64,000 nucleotides of DNA from Aquabacter sp040049275 (lineage in GTDB: Bacteria; Pseudomonadota; Alphaproteobacteria; Rhizobiales; Xanthobacteraceae): assembly GCF_040049275.1 (NCBI RefSeq), contig NZ_JBDZDT010000004.1, positions 310,001 through 374,000 on the forward strand, in the 5' to 3' direction. The first letter of the stretch is position 1. The number at the start of each line of letters is the position of its first letter. Shown here in pieces: positions 49,649-57,430 of the stretch. The position numbers and the translations under genes were made by a program. A model generated the notes under the pieces. That model was not told the origin of the DNA and ran no database searches. It saw nothing but the letters and a program-made list of their open reading frames with translations.

Positions 49649-51181
49649 TCAAGCCGCCATCCGCGTCCGATCCGTCAACGCCCGATACGCCAGCGCCTCC
49701 GCCAGATGCCGGCGCCCCACGCTCTCCGCCCCATCCAGGTCCGCCAGCGTGCGCGCCACCTTCAGCACCCGGTGATAGCCGCGGGCCGAGAGGCGCATGG
49801 CCTCCGCCGCGTCGCGCAGCAGGGCCGCGCCGGCGGCGTCGGGGCTCGCAACCGCTTCCAGCAAGGGGCCGGAGGCGACGGAATTGGTGCGCACGTCCGG
49901 CCGGTCCAAAGCGGCATAGCGCTCCACCTGGAGGGTGCGGGCGGCGGCGACGCGCGCCGCCACGTCCCGCGAGCCCTCCGCAGGCGCAGGAAGGACGAGG
50001 TCGGCGGCGGTCACCGCCGGCACTTCCAGGTGGATGTCGATGCGGTCGAGGAAGGGCCCGGAGAGGCGCGCCTGATAGTCCTCGGCGCAGCGCGGCCCGC
50101 GCTTGCAGGTGAAGCCCGGCTCCCCTGCCTTCCCGCAGCGGCACGGATTCATGGCGGCGATGAGCTGGAAGCGGGCGGGATAGGTGACGCGGTGGTTGGC
50201 GCGGGCGATCAGCACCTCGCCCGTCTCCAAAGGCTGGCGCAGGGAATCCAGCACCTGGGGCGAGAATTCCGGCAGTTCATCCAAGAATAGCACGCCGTGA
50301 TGGGCGAGGGAGACCTCGCCCGGCTTCGCCTTCATGCCGCCGCCCACCATGGCGGCCATGGAGGCGGAGTGGTGCGGCGCGCGAAAGGGGCGGCGGTCCA
50401 CCAGCGCACCGTCCTCGATGGCCCCGGCCACCGAGGCGATCATGGAGACGTCCAGCATTTCCGCCGGCGCGAGCGGCGGCAGGATGGAGGGCAGGCGCTG
50501 GGCCAGCATGGATTTTCCCGCGCCCGGAGGCCCCACGTACAAGAGATTGTGCCCTCCTGCGGCGGCGACTTCCAATGCACGCTTGGCGGTCTCCTGGCCT
50601 TTCACGTCGCGCAGGTCCGGCAGCATGTCAGGCCCCTTGCGCATGCGTGGGTCGGGCCGCGCCAGCACCTGCCGGCCGGTGACGTGGTTCGCCAGCTGGA
50701 TCAGCGAGAGCGGGGCTAGGATGTCCATGTCCGGGCTCGCCCAGGCGGCTTCCGCCCCGCAGGCGGCGGGGCAGATGAGGCCGTGGCCGCGCGCATTGGC
50801 GCCGATAGCCGCTGGCAGTACCCCCGCCACCGCCGCGATGGACCCGTCGAGCCCCAATTCCCCCACCACGGTGAAGCCGTTGAGGCAGTCGGCGGGAATG
50901 GCGCCGATGGCGGCCATGAGCCCGAGCGCGATGGGCAGATCGTAATGGGAGCCTTCCTTGGGCAGATCGGCGGGTGCGAGGTTGATGGTGATGCGCCGGG
51001 CCGGCAGCGCGAGCCCGGAGGCAATCAGCGCCGCCCGCACCCGTTCTTTCGCCTCGGTCACCGCCTTGTCAGGCAGGCCGACGATCGTGAAGGCAGGCAA
51101 GCCCGGGGCGACATGCACCTGCACGTCCACCGGGCGCGCCTCGACCCCCTCGAACGCGACCGTCGCCACCCTCTGGATCAC
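49649..51181 (-). CDS. comM: YifB/ComM family Mg-chelatase-like AAA+ ATPase
   Basis: 510 residues from GTG 51181 with GGGAGG five bases upstream. ComM is a hexameric helicase that extends heteroduplex branch migration in natural transformation. N-terminal Lon-protease-like ChlI domain (about 20-120), Walker A GPPGAGKS (about 217-224), HHSASMAAMVGGG, Walker B GVLFLDELPEF and a Cys-rich segment (NPCRCGKAGEPG..., C-x-C and later Cys) before the lid. The C-terminal Mg_chelatase_C ends DLDGAESVGRRHLAEALAYR. All expected motifs are present. Isolated gene. Confidence 0.95.
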   Translation of the reverse strand: MIQRVATVAFEGVEARPVDVQVHVAPGLPAFTIVGLPDKAVTEAKERVRAALIASGLALPARRITINLAPADLPKEGSHYDLPIALGLMAAIGAIPADCLNGFTVVGELGLDGSIAAVAGVLPAAIGANARGHGLICPAACGAEAAWASPDMDILAPLSLIQLANHVTGRQVLARPDPRMRKGPDMLPDLRDVKGQETAKRALEVAAAGGHNLLYVGPPGAGKSMLAQRLPSILPPLAPAEMLDVSMIASVAGAIEDGALVDRRPFRAPHHSASMAAMVGGGMKAKPGEVSLAHHGVLFLDELPEFSPQVLDSLRQPLETGEVLIARANHRVTYPARFQLIAAMNPCRCGKAGEPGFTCKRGPRCAEDYQARLSGPFLDRIDIHLEVPAVTAADLVLPAPAEGSRDVAARVAAARTLQVERYAALDRPDVRTNSVASGPLLEAVASPDAAGAALLRDAAEAMRLSARGYHRVLKVARTLADLDGAESVGRRHLAEALAYRALTDRTRMAA

Positions 51182-51324
51182 GCCAGCCTCCCTCAACCCT
51201 GAGTATGTAAGGCTACCCGAGTGCCGCAAGGGGAGCAAGAACATATTAAGAACATTAGGCGGCGAACAGTGATTCCCATCGGCGTCCGGCCGTTCTAGGC
51301 TGGCGGGAAAGCCGGGAGGGGCAG

Positions 51325-52599
51325 ATGGGCGCGACGCGGTTCCGCTGGGTGGTGATCTTCCTGCTGTTCGCCATAACCGTGGTGAACTATGTGGACCGCG
51401 CCGCCATCTCCTACGCTATTCCGCTGATGGAGCGGGATCTCGGCCTCTCGAAGGCTGATGCCGGCACAATCCTCGGCGCCTTCGGGCTCGGCTATGCGGT
51501 GACGACGCTCCTGGGCGGCTTCGCGGTGGACCGCTATGGCGCCCGCCTCGTCCTCACCCTGGCCGCCGTGCTCTGGAGCATCTCCATCGGCCTCACCGCG
51601 GCGGCCACCGGCTTTTTCGCACTTTATGCAGCGCGGGTACTGCTGGGCGTCTCGGAAGGACCGAATTTTCCCGCCCTCACCGGCGCGGTGAGTCGCTGGC
51701 TCGCCCCGGAAGAGCGGGCCACCGCGCTCGGCAATGCGCTGGTGGCGGTGCCCATCGCGCTCGCCATCGGCGGGCCCATCGTCACCCAGCTTCTCGGCGC
51801 ACTGGACTGGCGCTGGACCTTCGGCGTGCTGTTCGCACTCTCCATCGTCTGGGTGCCGCTCTGGTTCCTCCTGTTCCGGGACGATCCGGCGCAGTCGCCG
51901 CACGTGAACGCCGCCGAGCTCAGCCATATCCGCGAAAGCGGGCCTGCGGCGCCGTCCCATGCGTTGCTGAAGCTGCCGGAGGGCGCGGTCATCCGGAAGC
52001 TGCTCACCAACCGCACGCTGGTGGTGAACTATTGGGCTTTCTTCGTCTTCGGCTATTTCCTGTTCTTCTTCATGACGTGGCTGCCCAGCTATCTGGAGCA
52101 GGTCTACAAGCTGAACCTCGCCACCGTGGGGCTCTTCACCGTGCTGCCCTGGCTCACCGCCGCCGTGGCGCTATGGGCGCTCGGGCGCTGGTCTGACCAT
52201 CTGCTGAAGACCACGGGGCGGCTGCGGATCTCGCGCACCTATCTCATCGCCGGCACCCAGCTCATCGCCGCGCTCGCCGTGATCCCGGTGGCATTCGGCC
52301 CCAGTCTCGGTGTCGCCATCGCCTGCATCACGGTGGCGGTGGCCGCCTCCATGGGGGCGAATGCGGCTTATTATGCGGTGAACGTGGACATCGTGCCGGC
52401 GCGGGCGGCAACCGCTTTGGGCATCATGGATTTCGGCTTCGCCATTTCCGGTTTCCTGGCGCCGGCGCTCACGGGCTGGGTGCTGGGCCTGCGCGGTTCG
52501 TTCGCCGACTGCTTCCTTCTGATGGCGGTTCTCGCCCTTTCATCCGTGGTGCTGGTGTTGGCGTTTCACCACCCCGATGCGGACAAGGAGACCGCGTGA
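51325..52599 (+). CDS. MFS transporter, anion:cation symporter (ACS) type
   Basis: 424 residues with 12 helices. VNYVDRAAISYAIPLMERDL at the N-terminus is the ACS signature also seen in galactonate, glucarate and phthalate transporters; the loop DRYGARLVLTLAAVLWS and GVSEGPNFPALTG are further marks. It imports an organic anion such as a sugar acid or aromatic acid. GGGAGG lies seven bases before ATG 51325. No catabolic gene is adjacent, so the substrate cannot be narrowed. It runs rightward, divergent from comM. Confidence 0.9.
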   Translation: MGATRFRWVVIFLLFAITVVNYVDRAAISYAIPLMERDLGLSKADAGTILGAFGLGYAVTTLLGGFAVDRYGARLVLTLAAVLWSISIGLTAAATGFFALYAARVLLGVSEGPNFPALTGAVSRWLAPEERATALGNALVAVPIALAIGGPIVTQLLGALDWRWTFGVLFALSIVWVPLWFLLFRDDPAQSPHVNAAELSHIRESGPAAPSHALLKLPEGAVIRKLLTNRTLVVNYWAFFVFGYFLFFFMTWLPSYLEQVYKLNLATVGLFTVLPWLTAAVALWALGRWSDHLLKTTGRLRISRTYLIAGTQLIAALAVIPVAFGPSLGVAIACITVAVAASMGANAAYYAVNVDIVPARAATALGIMDFGFAISGFLAPALTGWVLGLRGSFADCFLLMAVLALSSVVLVLAFHHPDADKETA

Positions 52600-52689
52600 G
52601 GCTTATGGCCCCTTTATGGACGCCGGGCGGAATGCCGATGGCGCCATTATGCGGGGCGGGAGGAAGAAAGGGGTGAAAGGAGACACCCC

Positions 52690-52845
52690 ATGCTCGCCAG
52701 GAATGAAGCATCGCATGACGTAACGAAAGACGGAGGGCATCGCCACCCGGTGCACAGCCTGAAGTATGCCGCCACCCAGGCTTTGTGGTTTTCTCCCCTT
52801 ATTCTTGCCGTGATTGTGCTGCGCTACGCCATCGCAGCGATGTAA
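52690..52845 (+). CDS. Small ORF of 51 residues with strong Shine-Dalgarno
   Basis: ATG 52690 is preceded by AAAGGAG six bases upstream. The translated product begins MLARNEASHDVTKDGG, has a hydrophilic His-rich first half and a C-terminal hydrophobic helix WFSPLILAVIVLRYAIAAM that could be a membrane anchor. Ends TAA at 52845. I recognise no family. It lies between the ACS transporter and a methyltransferase gene, 63 bases before the latter. Small single-helix proteins often modulate membrane complexes, but nothing here names a partner. Confidence 0.62.
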   Translation: MLARNEASHDVTKDGGHRHPVHSLKYAATQALWFSPLILAVIVLRYAIAAM

Positions 52846-52908
52846 GCTTAGAGCGGGGCCGGATCCATGACAGCGGACCGGTTCCGCGTTTTTGCCCCGG
52901 AGGCCCCC

Positions 52909-53691
52909 ATGCAGAGTTCCCAGGCGCGCGCCGCCACCATCCAGGATCTGGTGGCGAGCCAGTTCGGCCCCCAGGCCGAGGCTTATGTCACGAGCGCGGT
53001 CCATGCGAAGGGCGAGGACCTGGAGGATCTGGCGAAGCTGATCGCCGGGCGCGGCGCAGCCCGTGTGCTCGATCTCGGGTGCGGCGGCGGGCATGTGAGC
53101 TTCACCGTCGCGCCCCATGTGGCGGAGGTGGTCGCCTATGACCTCTCCCCCGACATGCTGAAGGCGGTGGTGAAGGAGGCCGACGGGCGGGGGCTGCGCA
53201 ATATCATTCCCGTGCAGGGCGTCGCGGAAGACCTGCCGTTCCCGGAGGCGAGCTTCGACTTCGTGGTCTCGCGCTACAGCGCCCATCACTGGCGCCATCT
53301 GCCCTCGGGCCTCGCCCATGCCCGCAGCGTGCTGAAGCGCGGCGGGCGCGCCATCTTCATGGATGTGGTGGCGCCCGCCAATCCGCTCTTCGACACGTTC
53401 CTGCAGAGCGTCGAGCTGCTGCGCGACCCCTCCCATGTGCGCGATTATTCGGTCGCTGAATGGACACGCGCGGTGCAGGCGGAGGGCTTTCAAGTGCAGA
53501 GTGTGGTGGAGCGCAGGCTGCGGCTCGAATTCGTGTCCTGGGTCACGCGCATCGCGACGCCGGAACTGCACGTGGCCGCCATCCGCTCCCTGCAGGAGAA
53601 GGCGTCCGAAGAGGTGCGCCGGCACTTCGACATCGAAGAGGACGGCACCTTCACCATCGACACCATGACGCTCATGCTGGCGCCGGCGTGA
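52909..53691 (+). CDS. Class I SAM-dependent methyltransferase (UbiE/YcgJ-like)
   Basis: 260 residues from ATG 52909, which has CCGGAGG six bases upstream; ATG 52867 is 14 codons longer without such a signal. Motif I DLGCGGG (about 55-61), then VAYDLSPDMLKAV and GVAEDLPFPEASFDFVVSRYSAHHW (motif II/III area) and FMDVV. This fits small-molecule methyltransferases of the YcgJ/UbiE type, not a specific one. It lies downstream of the small ORF and may be co-transcribed. Repeat element copy 2 follows it. Confidence 0.88.
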   Translation: MQSSQARAATIQDLVASQFGPQAEAYVTSAVHAKGEDLEDLAKLIAGRGAARVLDLGCGGGHVSFTVAPHVAEVVAYDLSPDMLKAVVKEADGRGLRNIIPVQGVAEDLPFPEASFDFVVSRYSAHHWRHLPSGLAHARSVLKRGGRAIFMDVVAPANPLFDTFLQSVELLRDPSHVRDYSVAEWTRAVQAEGFQVQSVVERRLRLEFVSWVTRIATPELHVAAIRSLQEKASEEVRRHFDIEEDGTFTIDTMTLMLAPA

Positions 53692-53724
53692 GCGGAAGGC
53701 CTCTCCGATATTCGCAGGCAGGCT

Positions 53725-53840
53725 CCCTCTCTCGCTTGCGAGGGAGGGCTGGGGAGGGGGCCTTCAAGCAGAACATCGTATCAGAATCTGTGGCCGGCAC
53801 CTTTCCCCCTCCCTAACCCTCCCCCGCAAGCGGGAGAGGG
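53725..53840. repeat. Large inverted intergenic repeat (copy 2)
   Basis: Arms 53725-53748 and 53817-53840 are complementary with a few mismatches (CCCTCTCTCGCTTGCGAGGG...). Bases 53805-53840 are identical over 36 positions to 20767-20802. It lies between the methyltransferase stop and the PHA-system gene stop, again at convergent 3' ends, like copy 1. Confidence 0.85.
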
Positions 53841-53872
53841 GATTAAGGCGGCGGTGTCGCGCGGCCCCAGGC

Positions 53873-54184
53873 CTATTTCTTCTCCAGCATGATCCGCCCC
53901 TGGCGGTCGATGAGCGCCTTGGCCTTCTCCGCCACCACATGGAGCAGCCAGGGCAGGACCACCTGAAGGTGGACCGCGTCCTCGGCCACGTCGATCTGGC
54001 CCGAGGCCTCCTGGCCCATGACCGCCACGCGGAAATCCAGGTGCTCGCCGGTCCAGGTCTCCTCCATCACCGAGAGCTTGTCGCCGAAGCGGGAGCGCAC
54101 GGAGGACAGGCCGGTCTGGAGGCGTCGCGTGGCCTCCGCCTTGCCGAGGCGGTGGGGGATGGAAACGGCGAGGGGCTGCGGCAT
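53873..54184 (-). CDS. Polyhydroxyalkanoic acid system family protein
   Basis: 103 residues. Short cytosolic protein of the PHA_gran_rgn family: start PQPLAVSIPHRLGKAEATRRLQ, middle FRVAVMGQEASGQIDVAEDAVHLQVVLPWLL, both conserved in the family. It is named for its presence near PHA synthesis genes; its molecular role is not known. No phaC, phaR or phasin gene is nearby, but an intracellular depolymerase is at 24 kb. It is single, 49 bases downstream of gshB. Confidence 0.88.
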   Translation of the reverse strand: MPQPLAVSIPHRLGKAEATRRLQTGLSSVRSRFGDKLSVMEETWTGEHLDFRVAVMGQEASGQIDVAEDAVHLQVVLPWLLHVVAEKAKALIDRQGRIMLEKK

Positions 54185-54233
54185 GAATGGTCCCGTTATC
54201 TGCCGGACAGGAACGGCGCTGGGCGCTTAAGGT

Positions 54234-55178
54234 TCAAAAGCCGCGCTTCTCCTCGATCCGGTCCCAGATCTGTTCGGCGATATCAGGGCCGCCGAGCCGC
54301 TTGATGGCGCGCAGGCCCGTGGGGGAGGTGACGTTGATCTCGGTGAGGTTGCCGTCGATCACGTCGATGCCCACGAAGAGCAGTCCCCGCTCGCGCAGAG
54401 CCGGGCCGATGCGGGTGCAGATTTCCTTTTCCCGGTCCGTGAGGTCGGTGGGCTTTGCCGCCCCGCCGCGCACCATGTTGGAGCGCAGGTCCCCCTCGCT
54501 GGGCACCCGGTTCACCGCGCCGGCCGCTTCGCCATTCACCAGAATGATGCGCTTGTCGCCGTGCTTCACCTCGGGGAGGAAGCGCTGGATCACCCAGGGC
54601 TCGCGGAAGGTGGCGGCGAAGAAATCATAGAGCGAGCCGAAATTGAGGTCGTCGGCGGTGAGGCGGAACACGGCGCCGCCCCCATGCCCGTAGAGCGGCT
54701 TCATCACCACGTCGCCATACTCGGCACGGAAGGCCTTGATCTCCCCGAGATCCCGGGAGATCAGGGTCGGCGGCATCAGGTCGGGGAAATGGGTGACGAA
54801 GATCTTCTCCGGCGCGTTGCGCACATGGCCGGGGTCGTTCACCACCAGAGTCTTGGGATGGATGCGCTCCAGAAGGTGCGTCGAGGTGACATAGGCCATG
54901 TCGAAGGGCGGGTCCTGGCGGAGCAGCACCACGTCATAGTCGGCGAGCCGCACCCGCCGCTTCTCGCCGAGGGTAAAATGGGCGCCCGCTTCGTCCTTCA
55001 CGGTGAGCGCTTCCACGGTGGCGAAGATCTCGCCGTCGCGCATGGCGAGCTGGTCGGGCACGTAATGCACCAGGCTGTGCCCGCGCCGCTGCGCCTCCAA
55101 GAGGAGCGCGAAGGTGGAATCCCCGGCAATGTTGATGCGGGAGATGTGGTCCATCTGGACCGCGACCTGAAGGGCCAT
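54234..55178 (-). CDS. gshB: Glutathione synthetase
   Basis: 314 residues, as in E. coli GshB (316). ATP-grasp enzyme joining gamma-glutamylcysteine and glycine. VAVQMDHISRINIAGDSTFALLLEAQRRG at the N-terminus, LLRQDPPFDMAYV, VVMKPLYGHGGGAVF (ATP-grasp P-loop-like), and FVGIDVIDGNLTEINVTSPTG at the C-terminus are family signatures. GGAG six bases before ATG. It belongs to a conserved alphaproteobacterial neighbourhood with yraN and rsmI, but a DUF1345 gene lies between. Supplies GSH for the several GSTs in this window. Confidence 0.96.
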   Translation of the reverse strand: MALQVAVQMDHISRINIAGDSTFALLLEAQRRGHSLVHYVPDQLAMRDGEIFATVEALTVKDEAGAHFTLGEKRRVRLADYDVVLLRQDPPFDMAYVTSTHLLERIHPKTLVVNDPGHVRNAPEKIFVTHFPDLMPPTLISRDLGEIKAFRAEYGDVVMKPLYGHGGGAVFRLTADDLNFGSLYDFFAATFREPWVIQRFLPEVKHGDKRIILVNGEAAGAVNRVPSEGDLRSNMVRGGAAKPTDLTDREKEICTRIGPALRERGLLFVGIDVIDGNLTEINVTSPTGLRAIKRLGGPDIAEQIWDRIEEKRGF

Positions 55179-55285
55179 GAAAGTCTCCGGAGACCGCCGG
55201 GCGGCGGCTGGATGAGGATCAGCCCCTATCTATAGACGCGCTGCGGCGCCCGCCAGAGTGGCGGGTGCGGCTTGCCCAGAACCCA

Positions 55286-55951
55286 TCATCCGCTCAGGAC
55301 ATTGATGGTGAAGGCGAGGACGCCGATGTTGAACACGAACGCGGCCAGGCAGTGCAGCGTCACCACGCGGCGGAAGAGCGGGTTTGTGACGTTCACATCC
55401 GAGGTTTGGAAGGTCATTCCGAGGCAAAAAGAGAAATAGATGAAATCCCAGTATCCGGGTTCTTCACATTCCGGAAAATCGAGACCGCCCACATCATCGT
55501 TGTCTTCCTCTTCGTCTTCGGAATAATACAGGTAAGCATAATGAAGCGTGAAAACTGCATTGCTGAATGCCCATGTGAGGGCCAGCGTGAGGATGATGAG
55601 GAGAATGAGTGAGGTGTCGGCGCCTCCCGTTTCCCGGAGTTCATTGGCGATCACCACCAGGATTTCCAGCGAAACAAGGAAGGTGAGCGCCAGCAGCCAG
55701 ACCCGGTTGGCGTCGTTCCTTCGGGCGGCCTCGCGCATGTCGTCGGGCTTTCTGCCGAGAAGCGCCCAGCAGGAGACGAGGAAGACAAAGGCCGCGATAT
55801 CGAACCCGATCATGATGCCGAGCCGCCAGCCAAACAGCCAAACGGCGACCGTGCTCGCGACGACAAGCACGCATGCGAACAGCAGGAATCTCGGCGGGGC
55901 TATGACATTCCCGATGCCGCGCTCTTCTATCGAGGACACTTGCTCAGCCAT
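55286..55951 (-). CDS. DUF1345 membrane protein
   Basis: 221 residues from ATG 55951. About five helices, a Lys/Arg loop (GRKPDDMREAARRNDANRVWLL), a short acidic cluster EDEEEDNDD, then DFIYFSFCLGMTFQTSDVNVTNPLFRR, which is the DUF1345 signature. No function is known for the family. The frame is open further upstream into yraN but the longer N-terminus is unlikely. No Shine-Dalgarno is clear at ATG 55951. It lies between gshB and yraN on the same strand. Confidence 0.85.
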   Translation of the reverse strand: MAEQVSSIEERGIGNVIAPPRFLLFACVLVVASTVAVWLFGWRLGIMIGFDIAAFVFLVSCWALLGRKPDDMREAARRNDANRVWLLALTFLVSLEILVVIANELRETGGADTSLILLIILTLALTWAFSNAVFTLHYAYLYYSEDEEEDNDDVGGLDFPECEEPGYWDFIYFSFCLGMTFQTSDVNVTNPLFRRVVTLHCLAAFVFNIGVLAFTINVLSG

Positions 55952-56033
55952 GGGAGGAGGGTTCTCTTGCGGGGTGTGCCGGCAGCTCGTAGCGGGTGGA
56001 GGCCGTCGCGCAAGGAGGTAGCATAATCGCGCT

Positions 56034-56414
56034 TTATGTCTCCATCTCGAACGCGCCGGGCAGGTGTTCCACGGCACCGCGCGTGGAGACGAGGATGGCG
56101 TCGAAGCGGGCATTGAGGTCTGCCAGCTCCGGATGTTCCGCGAGCCACGCTTCCGCCGCCGCCGCAATGCGCCGCTGCTGGCGGGGAAGGATGGAATAGG
56201 CGGCGCTGTCGAGGTCCGCGCGCACCTTCACCTCGCAGAAGACGAGGAGATCGCCGAGACGCGCCACGAGGTCGATCTCGCCCGCCTTGGTGCGCACGCG
56301 GCTGGCGAGGATGGAAAAGCCGAGCGCTTCCAGGAGACGTGCGGCCCGCGCCTCCGCCTTTAGCCCGCGCTCGTGAGCCGCCTGCCGGACGAGGCGGGCC
56401 GCGGCTTCATCCAT
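56034..56414 (-). CDS. yraN: YraN family (UPF0102) nuclease-fold protein
   Basis: 126 residues. Restriction-endonuclease-like fold with GEIDLV (E46, D48) and FCEVKVR (E61, K63), the E-x-D...E-x-K active-site pattern of Holliday-junction-resolvase-like UPF0102 proteins. Its start codon lies 8 bases upstream of the rsmI stop, so the two genes overlap slightly. In many bacteria yraN is next to rsmI and the LpoA homologue, as here. Its role is not known, though nuclease activity is plausible. Confidence 0.93.
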   Translation of the reverse strand: MDEAAARLVRQAAHERGLKAEARAARLLEALGFSILASRVRTKAGEIDLVARLGDLLVFCEVKVRADLDSAAYSILPRQQRRIAAAAEAWLAEHPELADLNARFDAILVSTRGAVEHLPGAFEMET

Positions 56415-57312
56415 CCGCGTCGGTCCGGGTCAGAGCCAAGGCGCGGGCATAGACTTCGCGCTTGGGGCGGCCGGTGAGGGCGGTGACGGCGGCCACCGCA
56501 TCCTTCAGGGAATGGTCGGCGAGCGCGCGGGTAAGCGCGGCGTCCACGTCGTCGTCTTCGGCGGCTTCCTCGGCGGGCGGGCCGATCACAAGTACGATCT
56601 CGCCTTTGGGCGCGCCGGCCTCGGCATAATGCGCGGCGAGGGCGGAAAGATCGCCGCGCCGCACCTCCTCGAATGCCTTGGTGAGTTCCCGGCAGACGGC
56701 GGCGGGGCGGGGGCCGAGGATGTCAGCAAGGTCGGCGAGGCTTTCGGGCAGGCGCGGGCCGGTCTCGTAAAGCACCAGGGTCGCGGGGAACGGCTTCAAT
56801 TCGGTGATGCGGTTCCTGCGCTGCCCATCCTTCGGCGGCAGGAAGCCGTCGAACAGGAAGCGGTCCGTGGGCAGGCCCGCGGCCACCAGGGCCGCCAGCA
56901 AGGCGGAGGGGCCGGGAATGGGGTGGATCTTGAACCCGGCCTCTGCCGCTTCCACCACCAGCTTGTAGCCAGGGTCTGAGATGAGGGGCGTGCCAGCATC
57001 CGAGACCAGGGCCACCGCTTCCCCAGCGGCAAGGCGGGCGAGGATCTTCGGGCGCATGCTGGCGCCATTGTGGTCATGATAGGGGATCAGCGCGGTCTCG
57101 ATGCCGTAGCGGTCGGTGAGGCGGTGGGTCATGCGCGTGTCCTCGCACGCGATCACGTCAGCCCCCGCCAGCGTCTCCAGCGCCCGCACGCTGATGTCGG
57201 ACAGGTTGCCGATGGGGGTTGCCACCACATGCAGGCCGGGCGCGGGCCGCGCGGCGAACTGCCGGCTGCCGGCAAGGGTATAGGAACGGGGGCGGTCGGG
57301 ATCGCGTGTCAT
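56407..57312 (-). CDS. rsmI: 16S rRNA (cytidine(1402)-2'-O)-methyltransferase
   Basis: 301 residues. SAM-dependent methyltransferase of the tetrapyrrole-methylase fold that 2'-O-methylates C1402 in the ribosomal decoding centre. HVVATPIGNLSDISVRALE (about 28-46), CEDTR, LVSDAGTPLISDPG and RFLFDGFLPPK are family landmarks. It is transcribed leftward, overlapping yraN by 8 bases. It is divergent from the LppC/LpoA-like lipoprotein gene, a conserved pairing that supports both calls. Confidence 0.95.
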   Translation of the reverse strand: MTRDPDRPRSYTLAGSRQFAARPAPGLHVVATPIGNLSDISVRALETLAGADVIACEDTRMTHRLTDRYGIETALIPYHDHNGASMRPKILARLAAGEAVALVSDAGTPLISDPGYKLVVEAAEAGFKIHPIPGPSALLAALVAAGLPTDRFLFDGFLPPKDGQRRNRITELKPFPATLVLYETGPRLPESLADLADILGPRPAAVCRELTKAFEEVRRGDLSALAAHYAEAGAPKGEIVLVIGPPAEEAAEDDDVDAALTRALADHSLKDAVAAVTALTGRPKREVYARALALTRTDADG

Positions 57313-57360
57313 GCCCGCACCTTAATGCCTCTCACACCTGTGCGACACCTGCGCGGCGCC

Positions 57361-57421
57361 CTCGCCAAACATCGTTTGAGACGATATGCCTTGAACCGGC
57401 GAGTTTTGCGCGTTTGGCGAG
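57361..57421 (+). promoter_or_regulatory. Inverted repeat covering the LppC/LpoA-like RBS
   Basis: CTCGCCAAAC (57361-57370) is perfectly complementary to GTTTGGCGAG (57412-57421), whose last bases begin the Shine-Dalgarno GGCGAGGAG of the GTG start at 57431. Inside, ATCGTTTGAGACGAT (57371-57385) is a smaller hairpin. In the mRNA leader this could hide the ribosome-binding site. Confidence 0.5.
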
Positions 57422-57430
57422 GAGAATCGG

